A stretch of DNA of 23,819 bases from Ruminococcus sp. UBA3286. GTDB taxonomy: Bacteria; Bacillota; Clostridia; Oscillospirales; Ruminococcaceae. The first letter of the stretch is position 1; each line of letters starts with the position of its first letter. Both the position numbers and the translations under genes were made by a program. Below the pieces are notes generated by a model. It saw nothing but the letters and a program-made list of their open reading frames with translations, was not told the origin of the DNA and did not search any database. This document shows positions 1 through 7,681 of the stretch, in pieces. The DNA is taken from contig DETO01000053.1 in assembly GCA_002362135.1 (NCBI GenBank), forward strand, positions 1 to 23,819, in the 5' to 3' direction.

Positions 1-64
1 GAATATTGGAAATTTTCGCTATTTTTCGCGGAATATGATATTATGAGCCAAAATACAAATAATG

Positions 65-93
65 TTGACATATTTGCAGATATGTTGTATAAT
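65..93 (+). promoter_or_regulatory. Sigma-70-type promoter for the transpeptidase gene
   Basis: A perfect -35 TTGACA (65-70) and a perfect -10 TATAAT (88-93) are separated by 17 nt. Transcription would start near 100, leaving a leader of about 185 nt before the ATG at 284. Promoter activity is inferred from the consensus match. Confidence 0.8.
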
Positions 94-99
94 ATATGT

Positions 100-283
100 A
101 TATGCGGGCAATTTATGAAAAACTTATTTTGATTAATGAATTTAACATAAGGCATTTGCCGCACAGTTTTTGTACGGTATTTCCTTTATTCTCCACGGAT
201 CATGAGTCAGTACGTGCGAGATATTGTCAAAACAATTAGTTTACATAATATTACCTGAACATCAGGAGAGGGGCATAATTATA
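100..283 (+). other. Long 5' leader of the transpeptidase gene
   Basis: This leader of about 185 nt has no convincing reading frame. Near its predicted 5' end, TGCGGGCAA (103-111) can pair with TTGCCGCA (156-163) with one bulged G, and CTTAT/ATAAG can pair inside the loop. I do not recognise a known riboswitch class. Bases 1-64, upstream of the promoter, are AT-rich and show nothing I can name. The ribosome-binding site AGGAGAGGGG (263-272) precedes the ATG at 284. Confidence 0.3.
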
Positions 284-1771
284 ATGTTAACTACAAGACA
301 GAAAATCGCTGCTGCATTGGCTGCCGCCGTTACGATCTTTTCGTTGCCGTCATGCGGAGGCGTTCCAAAGCAAATCAATTCTTCGACATCAAAGCATACT
401 ATCAACCGTGACGATTCATCGGATTCGGAAGAAAATCAGCCAAAAACTACCACGGCGACCACAACTGTCACCACGGTGACAACTACTGAGGCGACCACAA
501 CTACGACCGAGCCGGTAATGCGCGGAAATCTTTACGACGCTGACGGCGATCTGCTCATGTTCAGCGGAACTGACTCGAATGGCAAGGAAGACCGCATGAC
601 GAACGATTCAAATAAAGTCGCATTTGCAAATGTTCTGAATGAAATGTCAGAAGGTCTTGATCTTACTTTCGAGGAAAAACTGCGCGTTCCAAATCCTTCT
701 CCCGTTGACGGAAACAGTAACGTCGGTCAATCTATACAGCTCACTTTTGACGCTGATACGCAGAATAAGATATATGATTACATGGCGAGCCAGAATATTA
801 TCGGATCAGCCGTTGTAATGAGAAGCGACGGTTCGCTTATGGCGCAGGTCAATTACCCTTCGTATAATCCTGACGACTATCGAGGCGTTAAAACGGAAGA
901 AGATCTTGCGTGGGGAACTTACGGAAACAAGGCTTTTCAGAATTATCCTCCCGGTTCATGCTTTAAGATCATGTCCGAGGTAATATCGGACAAGCACGAG
1001 ATATATTCCCTGTATGACGAGGGAAAATGGGAATTCGACGGCACTTCGATCGTAAACTGGGATCATGATACTAATTATAGCTATCCTATGCAGCGCACTC
1101 TGAATTCTGCATTTGTTAATTCAAGCAACATTTTCTTCGCGCGCTCTTTCGATACTATTGGCAAAGACGCCGTTCTTGAAGATCTCGACACTATCTTTCA
1201 TTTCGTTTCCGATATCGACTGCGATTTCGGCGTAATAAGCAATAATATTGAGATATACTGTAATGACGATCTTCGCAGATCAGCGTTCGGTCAGTCTTAC
1301 GTTCTAACCTGTCCGATATATCTTGCGGCTCTCGGACGTGAAGCCGCATACGGCGATATGGTCAGACCCTTCGTCATGAAAAATATTGTTGATACTAATG
1401 ATTTTAACAACGTCATTGAATCGGGTTCGAAACCTCTTGACGTTATCGGAACTATTCCAAAAGAGTACCGTCAGAATCTCCTTGACGGCATGACCGGAGT
1501 AGGAGCAGGACTGGGAATATCGCTTCCTGCCGGCTATTCATTCTATGCAAAAACAGGTACTGCGGAAACATGGGAAGGCGATTTTCTCTATATTACGGGC
1601 GTTCTGAAAAATGCCAATGACGACGGAAACGGCACTTATACCGATTACAGCGATTATAACGGCTCTTACATAGTCGTTATGCAGGTTCGCAATCCGGGAT
1701 ATTTCGGATATGATTTCGCAAGCAAATCGGCGCCGCTTTATCAGGGAATCGTTAATTGCGTAGTTCAATAA
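284..1771 (+). CDS. Penicillin-binding-protein transpeptidase-like lipoprotein
   Basis: This 495-residue protein has the three signature motifs of a penicillin-binding transpeptidase domain, the enzymes that cross-link peptidoglycan outside the membrane. They are SCFK (active Ser225, Lys228), SSN (280-282) and KTG (423-425, followed by TAE). An RGNLYDADGDLL stretch near residue 80 resembles the RGxIYDRNG box at the start of class B PBPs, but the usual large dimerisation module is missing. The N-terminus has a signal peptide with a lipobox-like LPSC (Cys24), then a Thr-rich linker at about residues 50-75. The ATG at 284 is chosen because AGGAGAGGGG lies 11 nt upstream; an in-frame TTG at 224 lacks such support. 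The gene has its own promoter and ends at a bidirectional terminator. It could be a PbpA-like enzyme or a beta-lactam-sensing relative. Confidence 0.85.
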   Translation: MLTTRQKIAAALAAAVTIFSLPSCGGVPKQINSSTSKHTINRDDSSDSEENQPKTTTATTTVTTVTTTEATTTTTEPVMRGNLYDADGDLLMFSGTDSNGKEDRMTNDSNKVAFANVLNEMSEGLDLTFEEKLRVPNPSPVDGNSNVGQSIQLTFDADTQNKIYDYMASQNIIGSAVVMRSDGSLMAQVNYPSYNPDDYRGVKTEEDLAWGTYGNKAFQNYPPGSCFKIMSEVISDKHEIYSLYDEGKWEFDGTSIVNWDHDTNYSYPMQRTLNSAFVNSSNIFFARSFDTIGKDAVLEDLDTIFHFVSDIDCDFGVISNNIEIYCNDDLRRSAFGQSYVLTCPIYLAALGREAAYGDMVRPFVMKNIVDTNDFNNVIESGSKPLDVIGTIPKEYRQNLLDGMTGVGAGLGISLPAGYSFYAKTGTAETWEGDFLYITGVLKNANDDGNGTYTDYSDYNGSYIVVMQVRNPGYFGYDFASKSAPLYQGIVNCVVQ

Positions 1772-1783
1772 TATATATTGCAA

Positions 1784-1820
1784 AAAAGCTGCTGCACCAA
1801 TTTAAGGCGCGGCAGCTTTT
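1784..1820. terminator. Bidirectional rho-independent terminator
   Basis: The 12-nt arms AAAAGCTGCTGC (1784-1795) and GCGGCAGCTTTT (1809-1820) pair fully with one G-U, around a 13-nt loop. A/T tracts flank the stem on both sides, and the genes on either side converge here (stops at 1771 and 1832). Confidence 0.85.
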
Positions 1821-1831
1821 GATATTATTGT

Positions 1832-3049
1832 TTATCTGAGCAAAGATTCCTGAATCGTGAAATGTTTTGGAAGTCCGTTTTCCATGATTATATTAAGTTC
1901 GCCCTGAATCAGCGGGAGGAAATATTTCATGGCAGCGTCGCTGATATTATTTCCCGACGGAACGATGAAATTTTTAGGCAGGAATTTTTCATTGTTTGCG
2001 ATCTCGGAGGCATTGGCGGAATCGATAACAACTGTGTAAGGCATATCGTTTACTCTGCGGAATATCATGACTTTGCCCGTTTCACCTGCGAGAGCAAGCT
2101 TTACGCCTGCCGCTCCGATAGCTTCGGATTCGTCAATATCGGTTTTCGAGCAGATGTGGGAAGAACATCTTTGCATTACGTTAAGTTCGATAGAGCGAAC
2201 TTTGCAGCCGATCTCCCTGCGCACGCATTCTTCAAGATATTTTCCGATACCGGATAAATATTTATGCCCGAAATTATCGACAACTCCCGACTGAACTCCG
2301 TCCGGAACTTCCATGCCTTCCGATACTGCAACGATAACGGCTTTGTTTTTAGCCATTTCCTGCCGAACGTCCTTCATGAAAAGGTCGAGTGAAAATTTAG
2401 CTTCGGGAACATAAACAAGATGTGGAGCGGATTCGCCCAAAGCATGAAGAACTGCGCTTGAAGCTGTGAGCCAGCCGGCATGACGTCCCATTATTTCAAC
2501 GATGGTAACCGACGGCAGGCTGTATACCGAACTGTCGCGAACGATTTCGCGCATTGTAGCGGCAACATATTTCGCAGCAGAACCAAATCCGGGCGTGTGA
2601 TCAGTAATGCGGAGGTCATTATCTATGGTTTTGGGAATTCCGATAACTTTTATATCAAGGGAAATCTCTCGGAAATATTCTGAAAGCTTATTGACAGTAT
2701 CCATTGAATCGTTTCCGCCGATATAGAAAAAAGCGCCTATCTGACGCTGTTTGAGCGTTTCAACTATCTGCTTGTACGGAGTTTCGTCGTCCTCACGGTC
2801 GGGAAGCTTGAATCTGCATGAACCGAGAACAGTCGAGGGGGTCTGTCTGAGCAGTTCCATGTCATTATTTGTGGTGATCAGCGTTTTAAGATCGATCAGG
2901 TGATCGTGTATAATTCCCTCTATGCCGTTTACAGAACCGAAAATAGCGTCGATAGAAGGTTCTTTCAGGGCTTCCTGAAAAACTCCCAGCAGGGAAGCAT
3001 TAATAGCGCACGTAGGGCCGCCCGACTGCGCAACAGCAATATTCATCAT
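1832..3049 (-). CDS. pfp: 6-phosphofructokinase, pyrophosphate-dependent type by signature
   Basis: This 405-residue enzyme of the phosphofructokinase family phosphorylates fructose 6-phosphate in glycolysis in the cytoplasm. The glycine-rich start AQSGGPT, GGNDSM (111-116), PKTIDND (139-145) and MGRHAG (187-192) are visible. In this family the residue after GGD/GGN is Gly in ATP enzymes and Asp in PPi enzymes, and the residue before TIDND is Gly or Lys respectively. Here they are Asp and Lys, which points to pyrophosphate as phosphoryl donor and a reversible reaction. The donor is inferred, not shown. The start is the first ATG of an ATGATG pair, 7 nt after GGAGG (3057-3061); an upstream in-frame ATG at 3091 would put the ribosome site inside the gene. 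The promoter lies at 3083-3111. Confidence 0.9.
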   Translation of the reverse strand: MMNIAVAQSGGPTCAINASLLGVFQEALKEPSIDAIFGSVNGIEGIIHDHLIDLKTLITTNNDMELLRQTPSTVLGSCRFKLPDREDDETPYKQIVETLKQRQIGAFFYIGGNDSMDTVNKLSEYFREISLDIKVIGIPKTIDNDLRITDHTPGFGSAAKYVAATMREIVRDSSVYSLPSVTIVEIMGRHAGWLTASSAVLHALGESAPHLVYVPEAKFSLDLFMKDVRQEMAKNKAVIVAVSEGMEVPDGVQSGVVDNFGHKYLSGIGKYLEECVRREIGCKVRSIELNVMQRCSSHICSKTDIDESEAIGAAGVKLALAGETGKVMIFRRVNDMPYTVVIDSANASEIANNEKFLPKNFIVPSGNNISDAAMKYFLPLIQGELNIIMENGLPKHFTIQESLLR

Positions 3050-3082
3050 AAGTGTTCCTCCGAGTATACAATATATATTTTT

Positions 3083-3111
3083 ATTATACATTATTATTTA
3101 AAAAAAGTCAA
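3083..3111 (-). promoter_or_regulatory. Promoter of the phosphofructokinase gene
   Basis: On the minus strand, TTGACT (3111-3106) and TATAAT (3088-3083) are separated by 17 nt, about 35-60 nt upstream of the ATG at 3049. Confidence 0.75.
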
Positions 3112-3185
3112 GGTAGTCACTAAAAAACAAAATCAGTTTTTCAGAGGTTTAAGAAAAAGCTTTTGAGCAATCCGCTCCGCGCCTG

Positions 3186-3214
3186 TTGCTATTTTTAAGA
3201 CATTATGGTATAAT
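3186..3214 (+). promoter_or_regulatory. Promoter of the AraC-type regulator gene
   Basis: TTGCTA (3186-3191) and a perfect TATAAT (3209-3214) are separated by 17 nt. The likely start is about 25 nt before the ATG at 3245. It is divergent from the phosphofructokinase promoter, about 75 nt away. Confidence 0.65.
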
Positions 3215-3244
3215 AGATAGGTCTAATAAAAACGGGGTGAGAAC

Positions 3245-3976
3245 ATGAATGAGAATACTGAAATATATTTATCATCGCTTTTGTTTGCCAATCGTGAGAA
3301 AGAATTCAAATATGCGCCTTTTGACCGTGAAATGGCGTTTTATTCAAGTATATGCGCAGGCGATATGGAACTTGTAAAGCAATATGCAGCTCCGCTTTTT
3401 TCGGAAGGCTGCGGAACGCTCAGCAAAGATCCGCTTAGAAATATCAAATATCATTTTGTGGTTTCGACTTCATTGATAGCGCGGTTTTGCGTAAACAGCG
3501 GAATGACACCTGAAGAGGCATACAGTCTGAGCGACGTTTATATTATGAAAGCGGACGAATGCAGATCGATTGAAGAAGTGCGAGCTGTTCATTATGAAAT
3601 GATCGAAGGTTACACTAATAAAATGAGATGTCTCAGAAGCCGAAAGGTATATTCAAAGCAGATCGTATGCGCTATAGATTTTATAAGCGAGCATCTTCAC
3701 GGGCGTATAAAAATACGCGACGTTGCGGATCATCTTCATATAAATCCTGAATATCTTTCACGGCTTTTTAAATCTGAAACGGGCGTAACGTTTACTGAAT
3801 ACGTCAGCCGCAAGAAGATAGATGAAGCTGCAAATCTGTTGCGTTATTCCGAATATACCGATCTGGAAGTGAGCAGTCTGTTCAGTTTCAGTTCGCAAAG
3901 TTATTTTATAAAAGTATTTACCAGATATAAAGGCATGACGCCGGGAGAATACAAAAGAAAGTATAGATTGATGTGA
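3245..3976 (+). CDS. AraC-family transcriptional regulator
   Basis: This 243-residue protein has a C-terminal AraC/XylS double helix-turn-helix domain (about residues 140-242). The first helix pair includes KIRDVADHLHINPEYLSRLF and the second includes FSSQSYFIKVFTRYKGMTP, the typical end of the family. The N-terminal 130 residues are helical and Cys-poor, resembling the sensor-like half found in clostridial AraC proteins; no ligand can be named. GGGGTGA lies just before the ATG. The gene is divergent from the phosphofructokinase gene and convergent with the GH9/GH16 glucanase gene, so it may control either one or distant sugar-use genes. Its targets cannot be read from the sequence. Confidence 0.9.
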   Translation: MNENTEIYLSSLLFANREKEFKYAPFDREMAFYSSICAGDMELVKQYAAPLFSEGCGTLSKDPLRNIKYHFVVSTSLIARFCVNSGMTPEEAYSLSDVYIMKADECRSIEEVRAVHYEMIEGYTNKMRCLRSRKVYSKQIVCAIDFISEHLHGRIKIRDVADHLHINPEYLSRLFKSETGVTFTEYVSRKKIDEAANLLRYSEYTDLEVSSLFSFSSQSYFIKVFTRYKGMTPGEYKRKYRLM

Positions 3977-3993
3977 TCTTGCCGTATTAACAA

Positions 3994-4030
3994 AAAAATA
4001 CTCCGCCTGTAAAAAAGGCGGAGTATTTTT
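3994..4030. terminator. Bidirectional rho-independent terminator
   Basis: The perfect 14-bp arms AAAAATACTCCGCC (3994-4007) and GGCGGAGTATTTTT (4017-4030) extend to 15 bp with T4008/A4016, around a 7-nt loop. T tracts lie at both ends. It serves the AraC gene (stop at 3976) and the convergent glucanase gene (stop at 4056). Confidence 0.92.
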
Positions 4031-4055
4031 GTAGAGAGAGATGCACTATATAGAA

Positions 4056-7000
4056 TTACTTGTTATCATAAGTTACCCACTGATAATGTGCAGTCAGGGG
4101 AGTTTTTCCGTCGAAAGGCTTGAGCCATTCGTCAACCGTGATTCCGGGCCAGGTGTTCATCATGATCTTGCCGGGAGTTTTCGGAATATTACCGGATTCA
4201 TTTGCGGGTGTTCTGTAAACTTCCTTGCCGTCAACGAACCATGCGATATAGTCGGGCTGCCAATCAAATCCATACGTATGGAAGCCCTGAGAAGCGTCGA
4301 AGCCGAGATCATACATAACTTCATGACCTCCCACGCCGTTAGTGTAGTAATTAAGCTGAACTTTCGTGGTATCTTTGCCGAGGATCTCAATGTCGATCTC
4401 GTCCCAGGGATTATTGTCAGAAGGGCCTGTGTAGGTGAAGAATGAAGAAACAACGCCGTCGTTCTTGATAGCCTGCATGGAAGTTTCATAATATCCGTAG
4501 CTGTAGAAATCATTGGTTCTGTATTCAGCTCCCGAGTAATTGTACTTGCCGCTATGATCCTTATCGATAGTAAGGCTCAGCATTCCGTTTTCAAGAGAAG
4601 TATTCTGCTTATACCAACCGCAGTCGAAACAGCTGCCATTAGTCCAGCCGTCGGAAGCAATGAAAAGCTTTGAATCGCCGTCGCGGAAATCTTCGACAGC
4701 GGTTGCATTTGCATTCATGGGAGTGCCGTAGTCTTTGATACCATGATTAACATTTGCTTCCGTGGTAACTACAGGAGCGGCAGTTGTTTGATTTGCAGGC
4801 GCTGTAGATGTTTCAACAGGCGAAGTAGTTTGAGGCTGATTGAGAAAACTTACGGGAAGTTCTTTATAAATTCCTGCGTCCAGTTTCTGGATAGCCAGAG
4901 CGTCGGAAGCGGTAACGCCGTCGCCTACATCATAAACATCGGCGTTGATCATTCCCTGCGCAGTAAGACTGTATTCGTCCTTATTCGTGAGGTATTGCAG
5001 AATAAGCGTAGCGTCGGCAATTTCTACTTTACCGTCAACATTGGCGTCACCGTACATTGTTTTATTTGGATCTGAAGGCTCGGTAGGATTCGTAGGAGTT
5101 GTTGAGTCTGAAGCATCTGTAAGCGAAAGGAGATATGTAAGGGGAGAATTCCAGTAAATGGTGATCTCGTTTGTGGAGTAGCTTTCTGCGTTATCTATCC
5201 AGCATTCGGCGGGCGGATTATATCTGCAATAAGCCTTTGCCGCGCTGTCTTCAAGATTTTGGTTTACACCGCCGACCAGCATTCCGGGCATGGCAGAACC
5301 TACAGCCATAGACGGTCTGTGATGCGGATTTTCGGGAGAAACCGTACCGAATCCCGTTACAAAGCTTGCGCCGTTGGGATTTGAACCGAGAAGATAATGA
5401 AGCTGTGCATTAGCGGCGTCGAGATATTCGCTGTCGCCTGTAATATCATAAGCAAGCTTAAGAATTATACCTGCATTGGCGATAGTCATATTGCTGCCCC
5501 AGTCGTATTTTTTGATAGCAGAACCGTAAGGTGAAGTTTTTACGATATTGAGCATTTGAGAAGCCTGAGTTTTTACGGTATTCGCAGCATTAACATAAAT
5601 ATCGGAAGATTTGTCGATATCTTTCATTGTAAGTATGGCAATATTTCCGTAATCTCCGACAGTAGCCCAGTCAAGACCTTTTTTAGCCGAAACTCCGTCC
5701 ATATAGCTTGCGTCGCCGGTAGCGCGGTAAAGTTGTGCAGCAGCCCAGTAAAGCTCGTCGGCAACGATCTTATCGCCGTACTCGCCTGTAACTATGTCGG
5801 CAGGGTTTGTATAAGTCACATTTGGATTTTCCTTTGTCCATTCGTAAGCTTTTTTTGCTGCATCAAGGCATTTGGCGGCAAAATCCGCGTCGATATCCTT
5901 GTAGAATTCGTAAGCCATAGCCATTGAAGCTGCGAAATCAGCCGTTGCAGTAGTGGATTTGGGCATTACAATAAGCGGTTTTGTTTCCTTTTCTGGCATT
6001 ACATAGCCGGGGAATGTATCGCAGGTAACCTTATGATAAACGCCTCCGTCAGAGTTATCCTGCATTTTAAGCATCCATTCAAGTTCGTAGCGAACTTCGT
6101 CAAGAATATCGGGCGTACCGTTTCCGCTTTCCGGAATTCCGATATTGTCGCTGTATATTTCGGGATTAGCTTCGTAAGCATACATAAGATCGGCAACCGC
6201 CTTTGCCGCGGCAACAACGTATCTTCCGTAATCGCCTGCATCGTGCCAACCGCCGCTGACATCTATTTTCTGATCTGTCTTATAAATCGTAGCGATAGAA
6301 TCGTGGCATGAGGGGTGACCGAATTTATCGTCCTCGACCTTAGTTCCGCAGCGCTGGAGATAGAGCATTTTTACGGAAGCATCGAGGAGATTATTATAAA
6401 CGTTTTCACCGATCTCAAATGTGTAAGAATTATCGAGACCGTCCGCAGCAATGTAATACTTTCCGGGAGTTGTAACGGAAGAAAAATCTCCTGTATAATT
6501 GGTTTCATCGGCAGAAGAATTGCTTATCGGACCGCTCATTTCTCCTGTAAAAACAGTCTGTTTTGTATCAGCGTTGACAACGGAGAAATTTCCGCCGTTC
6601 GTATCTCTGAATACAGCAGTTTTCTTTGCATTTGTTTTGTAACCGATCTGATTGGTGATTATAGACGGAGCGTATGGCTTATTTGCGTTGTAATCTACTT
6701 TGCTGTCGTCGATAAGTTCCAGAGAAACGTTATCGAGATAAACAGTATGTTCACCTATAGGGCCGCCGTCTTCTTTTTCCTGAAGTCCGCAGTTGAAGCA
6801 GAATTTCGCCATAATATCAGTATCTTCTTCCATTGTGAATTCATAATCCACGGTCTGAGGTTCTGTAGTAACATGAACGCCCTTCCAGGTATAAGCCTGA
6901 TATGTACCGCCGTTCTGCTGTATCATGGATTCAACATAACGCGGCTTTGAGGCTGAGATGTCATATTTAAGGCGATATACGCCGTTTTTATAAAGCGGAA

Positions 7001-7265
7001 CTATGTCGTAGTACATCTGAACCGCATAGTTTAAAGTTCCCTGATCAGTAATTTTAAGGGCAAGTTTGCCGTCTTCGGTAGTAAGTGAAGCAACGCCGCC
7101 GCTTTCCTTGTAAATTCCCCAGTCGGCAGTTCCGTTATCGAAAGTAGAATTTGTGACGATATTTTCCGCCGCTGAAGCCGAAAAAGGAATTACAGGCATA
7201 GCACCCGCCATAACTGTGAAAGCTGCAATAGCCGCGGCACAGCGTCTTAAAGAATGTTTTTTCAT
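4056..7265 (-). CDS. Cellulosomal glucanase: CBM4/9 - GH9 - dockerin - GH16
   Basis: This 1069-residue secreted enzyme should cut cellulose or mixed-linkage beta-glucan with two catalytic modules. In order it has a signal peptide (1-33), a CBM4/9-type module (about 34-190), an Ig-like GH9 N-terminal domain (about 205-295), a GH9 domain (about 300-720), a Pro/Thr linker, a type I dockerin (738-805), a Thr-rich linker (810-840) and a GH16 domain (about 850-1069). GH9 residues seen are WHDAGDYG (Asp342, Asp345), PHHRPS and the late acid Glu700 in STNEITIYWN. GH16 shows DEIDIEILG with nucleophile Glu956 and acid/base Glu960, a lichenase-type signature. The start is set by GAGAGGGG 7 nt before the ATG at 7265; a longer in-frame start at 7316 lacks this and would precede the signal peptide. 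No confident promoter was found. An internal dockerin with GH16 at the C-terminus is an unusual order. Confidence 0.95.
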   Translation of the reverse strand: MKKHSLRRCAAAIAAFTVMAGAMPVIPFSASAAENIVTNSTFDNGTADWGIYKESGGVASLTTEDGKLALKITDQGTLNYAVQMYYDIVPLYKNGVYRLKYDISASKPRYVESMIQQNGGTYQAYTWKGVHVTTEPQTVDYEFTMEEDTDIMAKFCFNCGLQEKEDGGPIGEHTVYLDNVSLELIDDSKVDYNANKPYAPSIITNQIGYKTNAKKTAVFRDTNGGNFSVVNADTKQTVFTGEMSGPISNSSADETNYTGDFSSVTTPGKYYIAADGLDNSYTFEIGENVYNNLLDASVKMLYLQRCGTKVEDDKFGHPSCHDSIATIYKTDQKIDVSGGWHDAGDYGRYVVAAAKAVADLMYAYEANPEIYSDNIGIPESGNGTPDILDEVRYELEWMLKMQDNSDGGVYHKVTCDTFPGYVMPEKETKPLIVMPKSTTATADFAASMAMAYEFYKDIDADFAAKCLDAAKKAYEWTKENPNVTYTNPADIVTGEYGDKIVADELYWAAAQLYRATGDASYMDGVSAKKGLDWATVGDYGNIAILTMKDIDKSSDIYVNAANTVKTQASQMLNIVKTSPYGSAIKKYDWGSNMTIANAGIILKLAYDITGDSEYLDAANAQLHYLLGSNPNGASFVTGFGTVSPENPHHRPSMAVGSAMPGMLVGGVNQNLEDSAAKAYCRYNPPAECWIDNAESYSTNEITIYWNSPLTYLLSLTDASDSTTPTNPTEPSDPNKTMYGDANVDGKVEIADATLILQYLTNKDEYSLTAQGMINADVYDVGDGVTASDALAIQKLDAGIYKELPVSFLNQPQTTSPVETSTAPANQTTAAPVVTTEANVNHGIKDYGTPMNANATAVEDFRDGDSKLFIASDGWTNGSCFDCGWYKQNTSLENGMLSLTIDKDHSGKYNYSGAEYRTNDFYSYGYYETSMQAIKNDGVVSSFFTYTGPSDNNPWDEIDIEILGKDTTKVQLNYYTNGVGGHEVMYDLGFDASQGFHTYGFDWQPDYIAWFVDGKEVYRTPANESGNIPKTPGKIMMNTWPGITVDEWLKPFDGKTPLTAHYQWVTYDNK

Positions 7266-7681
7266 AGTGAAACCCCTCTCATTTTTTGCATGATTATTTA
7301 ATATATTACCGCGCATCTTTATGCTTATATGCAGTAAATGTGCTAATATTTAACGATATGAACGCATTGTTGATTTGTGCGGTGTTACTATAATTATTCT
7401 ACATCGGAACTGTAAATATGTATATTATATTCCTGACTTTTTTGGTAAAAAACTGATATATGTAATAATTTACTGCTACTCATTACAGAACTTGTATTTT
7501 AGTCAAAATTTGCCTGAAAGAGCGATTTTTCGATTAATTCCCATTAAAAATGTAAATGTTGCCTCCTCAAAAACTTACATAAAATTCGTTGACTTTTTTC
7601 ATACAATAGGGTATAATATTAATTGATTATAATTGAGTGGGATAGTATTTATCGCCGCTTAAAAACAACAGGAGAATGCTT
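7266..7681. other. Divergent intergenic region between glucanase and surface-protein operon
   Basis: This is 416 bp of AT-rich DNA between two divergently transcribed secreted-protein genes. It holds the plus-strand promoter at 7589-7617 and the two ribosome-binding sites. I found no convincing minus-strand promoter and no clear operator palindrome. An 83-codon frame (7375-7626) is not credible as a gene. Confidence 0.6.
7589..7617 (+). promoter_or_regulatory. Promoter of the surface-protein / dockerin operon
   Basis: TTGACT (7589-7594) and TATAAT (7612-7617) are 17 nt apart. Transcription would begin near 7624, about 58 nt before the ATG at 7682. No other convincing promoter or terminator was seen before 16002. 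Confidence 0.8.

Noticed and set aside
224..283. TTG start adding 20 residues to the transpeptidase lipoprotein
   Set aside because: The ATG at 284 has a strong AGGAGAGGGG site and yields a proper lipoprotein signal peptide directly.
3120..3150. Sequence resembling the right end of the palindromic element (CAGTTTTTCAGAGGTTT)
   Set aside because: The match is short and gapped, with no partner arm nearby; probably chance in AT-rich DNA.
6315..6950. 211-codon plus-strand frame opposite the glucanase
   Set aside because: It is antisense to conserved CBM/GH9 sequence, has no ribosome site, and its sequence looks like a reverse-frame product.
7375..7626. 83-codon plus-strand frame in the divergent intergenic region
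   Set aside because: It overlaps the promoter at 7589-7617, has no ribosome site and the composition is that of AT-rich noncoding DNA.
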